DNA of 64,000 bases from Microbacterium sp. AZCO. Its GTDB lineage: Bacteria; Actinomycetota; Actinomycetes; Actinomycetales; Microbacteriaceae. Shown here one piece after another: positions 59,212 to 64,000 of this stretch. Location: assembly GCF_039614715.1 (NCBI RefSeq), contig NZ_CP154857.1, positions 2,728,001 to 2,792,000 on the forward strand, given 5' to 3'. A program made the translations under genes and the position numbers. Numbering within the stretch: position 1 is the stretch's first letter; each line of letters starts with the position of its first letter. The notes below the pieces were generated by a model, which saw only the letters and a program-made list of their open reading frames with translations, made no database searches and had not been told where the DNA came from.

Positions 59212-61727
59212 CGGTGCTTCGCGATTACGCCACGACCCTGGCGCAGCCCACGCTCCCCCTCGGCGGCGGCGACCTGGGTGCGGCGCGCTACGACGAGGTC
59301 GTCGCGCCCGACGGCACGCTGCGGCCCGCGTGGAAGGGGATCGCCGAGGCCGCGCTCGGCCTCACGCCCGACGAGCTCAAGCGCGTCAACGGCGAGATCA
59401 CGCGCTTCCTCGCCGACCACGGCGTGCGCTACGTGCAGCGCGGGACGGGCGCCCAGCCCTGGCAGCTCGACCCCGTGCCGCTCGTCATGGAGGCTCCGGC
59501 GTGGGCGCGGCTCGAGGTCGGTCTCGCGCAGCGCGCCGAGCTGCTCAACGCGCTCCTCGTCGACCTCTACGGCGACCAGACGCTGCTGCGCACCGGCGTC
59601 ATCCCCTCCGCCGCGATCTTCGCCCACGCGGGCTACCTGCGGCCGCTCGCCCGGGCGAGCGCGCACGACCCCCAGCCGCTCCTCCTGTCGGCGACCGACC
59701 TCGGACGCGACGCGGCGGGCGAGTGGAACGTGCTCGCCGACCGGGTGCAAGCGCCGTCGGGTCTCGGCTACGCGATGGAGAACCGCCGCGTCATCTCGCA
59801 GGTCATGCCGGCCCTCTACCAGGAGGGCGACCTGCACCGCATGGAGCCCTACTTCGCGGCTCTGCGGTCGGCCATCCTCAACTCCGCCCCCGAGGGCGTC
59901 ACCGAGCCGCGGGTCGTCGTGCTGTCGCCGGGCACGCATTCCGAGACCGCCTACGACCAGGCGGCGCTCGCGTCGACCCTCGGCTTCCCCCTCGTGCAGG
60001 CGAGCGACCTCACGGTGCGCGGCGGCTGGATCTGGATCAAGCCGCCGGGCTGGCCGAAGTCGGCTCCCGCCGAGCGGGTCGACGTCATCCTGCGTCGCGT
60101 CGACGCCGACTGGGCCGACCCGCTCGAGATGCGGGGCAATTCGCGGCTGGGCGTCGCGGGGCTCACGGAGGCTGTGCGCCGCGGGCGCGTGCGGGTCGTG
60201 AACGGCCTCGGCGCCGGCGTGCTCGAGAACCCGGCGCTGCTCCCCTTCATGCCCGCGATCTGCCAGGAGCTCCTCGGCGAGCAGCTGCGCCTGCCGTCGC
60301 TGCCCACGTGGTGGTGCGGCGACCGCGCCGGGCTCGACATCGTGCTGAGCCGGCTCGGCGAATCCGGCGAGGACTTCGTTGTGCGGAGCATCGACGAGTC
60401 GCGCAGCGTCCACGCCGACCTCACGCCCGACGAGCTGCGGGCGCGCATCCTCGCGGCGCCCCACCGGTTCGTCGGCCAGGAGCGCCTGCCGCTCTCCCAG
60501 GCCCCCGTGTGGTCGGGCGAGGGGCGGGCGGATGCCCAGCCCGTCGTCGTGCGCGCGTTCACGGTGCGCTACCGCTCGGCGTTCCGCCCCCTCGTGGGCG
60601 GCCTCGCGACCGTCATGACGACCGCGGCCTCCCCCGTGACGAAGGACGTCTGGGTGGTCAAGGGCGCACCGGAGGATCCCGATCAGGGGATCGTCGACGT
60701 GGCTCCGCTGGAGTTCCGCCCCAGCATCCCGGCCCTCTCGCCGCGCTCGCTGGAGGACATGTTCTGGGCGGGCCGCTACGCGGAGCGCGCGGAAGACCTC
60801 CTGCGCCTGCTCCTCACCACCGACGCGCACTTCGAGGAGCTCGCGGCGCCGATCGACTCGGAGCACGGCGTCGCCGCGCGCGCCCTGCTGGGCGTGCTGC
60901 AGCGCCTCGCCGGGCGGCGCTCCGCCGAGCCCGAGGAGGAGTTCCGCTCGCTCCTGCTCGACGGCGACCGACCGGGCTCGGCGGCGCAGTCGCTCGACCG
61001 TCTGCGCGATGCGCTCGAGGGCGTGCGCGACCAGCTGTCGAACGACACGTGGCGTGTCTTCGCGCACACCGACCGGGCCAAGAAGGCCCTCCGGTCGTCG
61101 CAGCGCTCGCACCGAATCACGGAGTCGGCCGGTCGCATGCTCACGGCCGTGCTGTCGCTGCAGGGCGTGACGGCGAGCATGATCCGCGATCCCGGCTGGC
61201 ACATGATCGAGGCGGGCCGCCATCTCGAGCGGGCGCTGCAGCTGTGCACGCTGCTCAGCTCGACGACGACCGAGCGGTACGGCATCGCGGGCGACCGGGG
61301 CGTGCTCGAGGGCGTCCTCACGGCGGCCGAGAGCTCCGTGACGTTCCGCCGCCGCTACCGCGGCAACGTGCGCACGAGCGGCGTGCTCGAGCTGCTGCTC
61401 GTCGACCGCGACAACCCGCGATCGCTCGCCTTCGCGTTCCGCGAGCTGCGCACGCACCTCGCCGCCATGCCCGCCTCGACCGGATCGACGCGGCCCGAGC
61501 GCCTGCTCGAGCACCTCGAGACGGCCGTCGACAACCTCGATCTCACGGCCCTCGCCACGCCGACGGGCACCCGCCGCCCGCGGCTGCAGCGCTTCTTCGA
61601 GGGCACGCGGGCGCAGCTCATGCAGCTCGCCGACTCGATCGGCGACGTGCACTTCGCGAGCGGTCCGCCGCCGCAGAGCCTGTCGTCGCTGTCGCTGACC
61701 GAGCTGCGGGGAACGAAGGCATCATGA
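59208..61727 (+). CDS. Circularly permuted ATP-grasp/alpha-E domain fusion
   Basis: The 839-residue protein joins a circularly permuted ATP-grasp domain (DUF404/DUF407 type) and an alpha-E helical domain (DUF403). ATP-grasp segments visible are YDEVVAPDGTLRPAWKGIA, NVLADRVQAPSGLGYAMENRRVI, VLSPGTHSETAYDQAALA and VVNGLGAGVLENPALLPFMPAICQELLG. The alpha-E part starts near 520 with SLEDMFWAGRYAERAEDLLRLL and ITESAGRMLTAVLSLQG. ATP-grasp enzymes ligate amino groups to carboxylates, so it may make or extend a peptide bond. The two domains are separate genes in many bacteria. GTGA overlap upstream, ATGA overlap downstream. Confidence 0.9.
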   Translation: MTVLRDYATTLAQPTLPLGGGDLGAARYDEVVAPDGTLRPAWKGIAEAALGLTPDELKRVNGEITRFLADHGVRYVQRGTGAQPWQLDPVPLVMEAPAWARLEVGLAQRAELLNALLVDLYGDQTLLRTGVIPSAAIFAHAGYLRPLARASAHDPQPLLLSATDLGRDAAGEWNVLADRVQAPSGLGYAMENRRVISQVMPALYQEGDLHRMEPYFAALRSAILNSAPEGVTEPRVVVLSPGTHSETAYDQAALASTLGFPLVQASDLTVRGGWIWIKPPGWPKSAPAERVDVILRRVDADWADPLEMRGNSRLGVAGLTEAVRRGRVRVVNGLGAGVLENPALLPFMPAICQELLGEQLRLPSLPTWWCGDRAGLDIVLSRLGESGEDFVVRSIDESRSVHADLTPDELRARILAAPHRFVGQERLPLSQAPVWSGEGRADAQPVVVRAFTVRYRSAFRPLVGGLATVMTTAASPVTKDVWVVKGAPEDPDQGIVDVAPLEFRPSIPALSPRSLEDMFWAGRYAERAEDLLRLLLTTDAHFEELAAPIDSEHGVAARALLGVLQRLAGRRSAEPEEEFRSLLLDGDRPGSAAQSLDRLRDALEGVRDQLSNDTWRVFAHTDRAKKALRSSQRSHRITESAGRMLTAVLSLQGVTASMIRDPGWHMIEAGRHLERALQLCTLLSSTTTERYGIAGDRGVLEGVLTAAESSVTFRRRYRGNVRTSGVLELLLVDRDNPRSLAFAFRELRTHLAAMPASTGSTRPERLLEHLETAVDNLDLTALATPTGTRRPRLQRFFEGTRAQLMQLADSIGDVHFASGPPPQSLSSLSLTELRGTKAS

Positions 61728-62602
61728 AGTACGTCGTCTCGCACCGCACCGCCTACGCCTACACGGCGCCCGTCCGCGACAGCCGCGGGCTCTACCACCT
61801 GTCGCCCCGCGCGCTGCCGTGGCAGGACGTCGCGAGCCACACGGTGACCGTCGACCCGCTGCCGCTCGACATGCACCGCGACACCGACTGCTACGGCAAC
61901 GCCGTCACCTACTTCCAGGTGACCGACGCGCACCGCGAGCTCGTCATCGACGCGACGAGCGAGGTCACCGTCGTCGAGCCGCGCTATGACGATGACGCCC
62001 TCGCCGTGCCGTGGGAGCGCGCGCGCCCCCTGGTGAACACGGAGGACCCGGATGCGTGGGCCGCCGTCGAGTTCGCGCTCGAGTCGTCGCGTGCCGCACA
62101 CGCCCCCGGCGTCGCGGAGTATGCCGCGGCATCCCTCACCCGCGGCCGGCCCATCGGCGAGGCTGCGACAGACCTCATGCACCGGATCTACGCGGACTTC
62201 GACTACGACAGCACCGCGACGACCGTCACCTCGACCGTCGCCGACGTGCTGCGCAAGCGGGCCGGCGTCTGCCAGGACTTCGCCCACTTCGCCCTCGCGT
62301 GCCTGCGCAGCCACGGCATCGCGGCGCGCTACGTCAGCGGCTATCTCGCGACGCAGCCGCCGCCCGGCAAGGAGCGGATCGTGGGGGCGGATGCCTCGCA
62401 CGCCTGGCTCTCGGTGTGGATGCCGGGCTCGCCGGACTGGCTCGCGATCGACCCGACGAACAACCAGTGGGCGAACGAGCGGTATGTCACCGTCGCGTGG
62501 GGCCGGGACTACGGCGACGTCTCGCCGGTCAAGGGCGTCATCTTCACGAAATCGAAGAAGTCGAGTCTGCGGGTGAACGTCGACGTCGCGCCGGTCGGCT
62601 GA
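61724..62602 (+). CDS. Transglutaminase family protein
   Basis: The 292-residue protein has the bacterial transglutaminase N-domain (KYVVSHRTAYAYTAPVRDSRGLYHLSPRAL) and a papain-like core with C183 in GVCQDFAHF, H226 in DASHAWLSV and D243 in AIDPTNN. All three catalytic residues are present. It may be a peptidase or ligase working on the product of the ATP-grasp protein. It overlaps the ATP-grasp gene by 4 nt and ends the cassette; a hairpin follows 20 nt later. Confidence 0.9.
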   Translation: MKYVVSHRTAYAYTAPVRDSRGLYHLSPRALPWQDVASHTVTVDPLPLDMHRDTDCYGNAVTYFQVTDAHRELVIDATSEVTVVEPRYDDDALAVPWERARPLVNTEDPDAWAAVEFALESSRAAHAPGVAEYAAASLTRGRPIGEAATDLMHRIYADFDYDSTATTVTSTVADVLRKRAGVCQDFAHFALACLRSHGIAARYVSGYLATQPPPGKERIVGADASHAWLSVWMPGSPDWLAIDPTNNQWANERYVTVAWGRDYGDVSPVKGVIFTKSKKSSLRVNVDVAPVG

Positions 62603-62622
62603 ACCCCCTCCGCTCGCCCTTC

Positions 62623-62697
62623 CTCGGCGAGACAGGGGATCTCGCCGAGACCGGGTGACGTGCGCCCCTGCGTCGGCGAAATCCCTTGTCTCGGCGA
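62623..62697 (+). repeat. Terminator-like hairpin inside a larger inverted repeat
   Basis: CTCGGCGAGA (62623-62632) and TCTCGCCGAG (62640-62649) form a perfect 10-bp hairpin after the transglutaminase gene. The 25 bases 62624-62648 are also repeated in inverse at 62673-62697 with 22 matches, so alternative structures are possible. Confidence 0.7.
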
Positions 62698-62736
62698 ACC
62701 GGTGGGGCGGCGGGGGACGGCGGGGACCAGCGGGCG

Positions 62737-63363
62737 TCAGGGGCGGTCGAGCGCGAAGCGGTCGAGGCCGAGCATCCCCTCCACGGCCCGGTGGAGGGCG
62801 GAGCCGCGGGCGCGCTCGTCGTTCCACCGAACGAGGGCCTGCGCGTTGAGCCCGTCGATCATGCCGAGGAGCTGCCACGCCGTCTCGGCGGCATCCATCG
62901 TCTCGAACTCCCCCGAGGCGACACCGTCGTCGACGAGAGAGCGGACGACGGCCTGCCAGGCATCCATCTGCTCTCGCACGCTCTCGGCGAGCGTGTCATT
63001 GCGGCGGCCCATGGCCCAGGCCTCGACCCAGATCACCGTGACGTCTTCGCGCGTGCCGTCGAGGAGCGTGTCGATGAGCGCAGCGATGCCCTCGGTCGGA
63101 GAGGCCGCTGCGGCGACGACGGCGCGGATGTCGTCGAGCTCGGCGGCCACGATCGCCGCGAAGGTCGAGGCGACGAGGGCGTCCATGTTGGGCTGATAGT
63201 GCGCGACGAGCGCCGGGGCGACGTCGATGCGGGATGCCACGGAGCGCAGCGTCACGGCGGTGAGTCCGTGCTCGAGCGCGAGGTCGCGTGCGGCGGTCGC
63301 GATCTCACCGGCGCGCTCGGCCGGCGACTTGCGGGCGGCTCTCCTGCGGGCGGTGCTTGACAT
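62737..63363 (-). CDS. TetR-family transcriptional regulator
   Basis: The 208-residue regulator has an N-terminal HTH at about 12-60: AERAGEIATAARDLALEHGLTAVTLRSVASRIDVAPALVAHYQPNMDALVASTFAAIV, BetI-like. The C-terminal domain (WVEAWAMGRRNDTLAESVREQMDAWQAVVRSLV) is of the TetR_C_6/BetI type. GAGGA lies 6-7 nt before ATG 63363; ATG 63369 directly follows the ribosome site and is less likely. It is divergent from the agmatine deiminase gene with a palindrome between, so it probably controls that gene in response to a polyamine or related amine. Confidence 0.88.
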   Translation of the reverse strand: MSSTARRRAARKSPAERAGEIATAARDLALEHGLTAVTLRSVASRIDVAPALVAHYQPNMDALVASTFAAIVAAELDDIRAVVAAAASPTEGIAALIDTLLDGTREDVTVIWVEAWAMGRRNDTLAESVREQMDAWQAVVRSLVDDGVASGEFETMDAAETAWQLLGMIDGLNAQALVRWNDERARGSALHRAVEGMLGLDRFALDRP

Positions 63364-63398
63364 CGTCATTCCTCGGCGGTTATGGTCGCTTCATCTTA

Positions 63399-63414
63399 TT
63401 GATCGTGTGATCAA
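63399..63414. promoter_or_regulatory. Putative TetR operator
   Basis: TTGATC GTGT GATCAA at 63399-63414 is a palindrome with perfect 6-bp arms. Outer TT..AA pairs extend it further. It lies midway in the 100-bp divergent spacer. Confidence 0.7.
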
Positions 63415-63463
63415 CAAGTCAACGCCGACACGGACTTCCCCACGACACCACGGAGGTGCTCGC

Positions 63464-64000
63464 ATGACCTGGCGCATGCCCGCCGAGACCGCGCGCCACG
63501 AGCGCACCTGGATGGCCTTCCCCCGCGAGGGCCTCACGCTCGGAGACACCGATGCGCTGCGCGAGGAGGGCTACGCGGCGTGGACCGCCGTCGCCCACGC
63601 GGTTGCCGAGTTCGAGCCGCTCACGATGGTCGTCGACCCGTCCGAGACCGACCGCGCCCGGCATCTGCTCGGGTCGCAGATCGAGATCCTCGAGGCCCCG
63701 CTCGACGAGTTCTGGATGCGCGACGTCGGCCCGACCTTCGTCGTCGACGACGAGCGTCCCGGCGCGCTCGGGGCCGTCGACTGGACGTTCAACGGCTGGG
63801 GCGCTCCCGGCTGGGCCGAGTGGCGGCTGTCGGCAGAGCTCGGCCGTATCGCGGGCGCCGCCGCAGGAGCCGAGGTCATCAGCTCGCTCCTCGTCAACGA
63901 GGGCGGCGGCATCCACGTCGACGGCGAGGGCACGGTGCTCCTGACCGAGACCGTCCAGCTCGACCCGCGACGCAACGCGTTCGCCGACAAGGCGCGCGTC
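63464..64000 (+). CDS. aguA: Agmatine deiminase, C-terminal part outside window
   Basis: The 179 visible codons start MTWRMPAETARHERTWMAFP, the usual opening of agmatine/peptidylarginine deiminases. DEFWMRDVGPTFVVDD (catalytic Asp region) and VNEGGGIHVDGEGTVLLTETVQLDPRRN follow. The catalytic His and Cys lie beyond the window. The enzyme makes N-carbamoylputrescine from agmatine. CGGAGGTG precedes the start by 7 nt. The adjacent TetR gene is its likely regulator. Confidence 0.9.
   Translation, partial: MTWRMPAETARHERTWMAFPREGLTLGDTDALREEGYAAWTAVAHAVAEFEPLTMVVDPSETDRARHLLGSQIEILEAPLDEFWMRDVGPTFVVDDERPGALGAVDWTFNGWGAPGWAEWRLSAELGRIAGAAAGAEVISSLLVNEGGGIHVDGEGTVLLTETVQLDPRRNAFADKARV

Overview
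The window is about 70 % GC. Its gene content points to an actinobacterium of the family Microbacteriaceae, probably Microbacterium or a close relative. The evidence is a DUF7882 protein, a DUF1653 protein, many putative leaderless genes with a TANNNT box about 6 nt before the start, a tRNA gene without encoded CCA, and large multidomain secreted glycosidases. The assignment is by recognition only, with no database search. I see no IS element, prophage, CRISPR array or rRNA gene.

Positions 1-17.9 kb hold mostly ordinary chromosomal genes in short units. They include a truncated ScyD/ScyE-like secreted protein, a polytopic mannosyltransferase-like protein, an ArsR/DHFR-like/SRPBCC cassette whose operator lies over a leaderless start codon, a VanZ protein and a membrane-anchored HNH/excalibur protein. 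They are followed by an S4 RNA-binding protein, a DEAD-box helicase, a ThrE-type exporter, a TspO-like protein, a FAD amine oxidase, tRNA-Arg(ACG), an SDR dehydrogenase and small membrane or hydrophilic proteins.

Positions 18-51.6 kb form one large arabinose/arabinan utilization locus. An ABC importer (binding protein, ATPase, two permeases), araD, araB, araA and a secreted GH43 run as a tightly packed minus-strand operon. A LacI-type regulator sits upstream. Beyond it lie a WxL/DUF916-type surface-protein pair, a giant GH127-type beta-L-arabinofuranosidase and four more GH43 genes, one of which has an extra, apparently degenerate GH43-like domain. Nine copies of a 12-bp operator resembling GTTAGCGCTMAC lie in four intergenic promoter regions and appear to tie the locus into one regulon. 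All six large secreted enzymes end in the same roughly 85-residue module (RCV-GK near its start, Cys as penultimate residue). I do not recognise this module, and it is the best candidate here for something undescribed. The implied scheme is extracellular removal of L-arabinofuranose, import of free arabinose, then isomerisation, phosphorylation and epimerisation to xylulose-5-phosphate.

Positions 51.8-64 kb return to general genes: an MpaB/DUF2236 protein, an NAD-dependent epimerase, a DUF1992 protein, gluconokinase and two small membrane proteins. They also hold a translationally coupled cassette of transglutaminase-DUF2126, circularly permuted ATP-grasp/alpha-E fusion and a second transglutaminase. 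A TetR regulator divergent from a truncated agmatine deiminase gene closes the window. Several intergenic inverted repeats sharing a CTCGGCGA-like core lie in this part.
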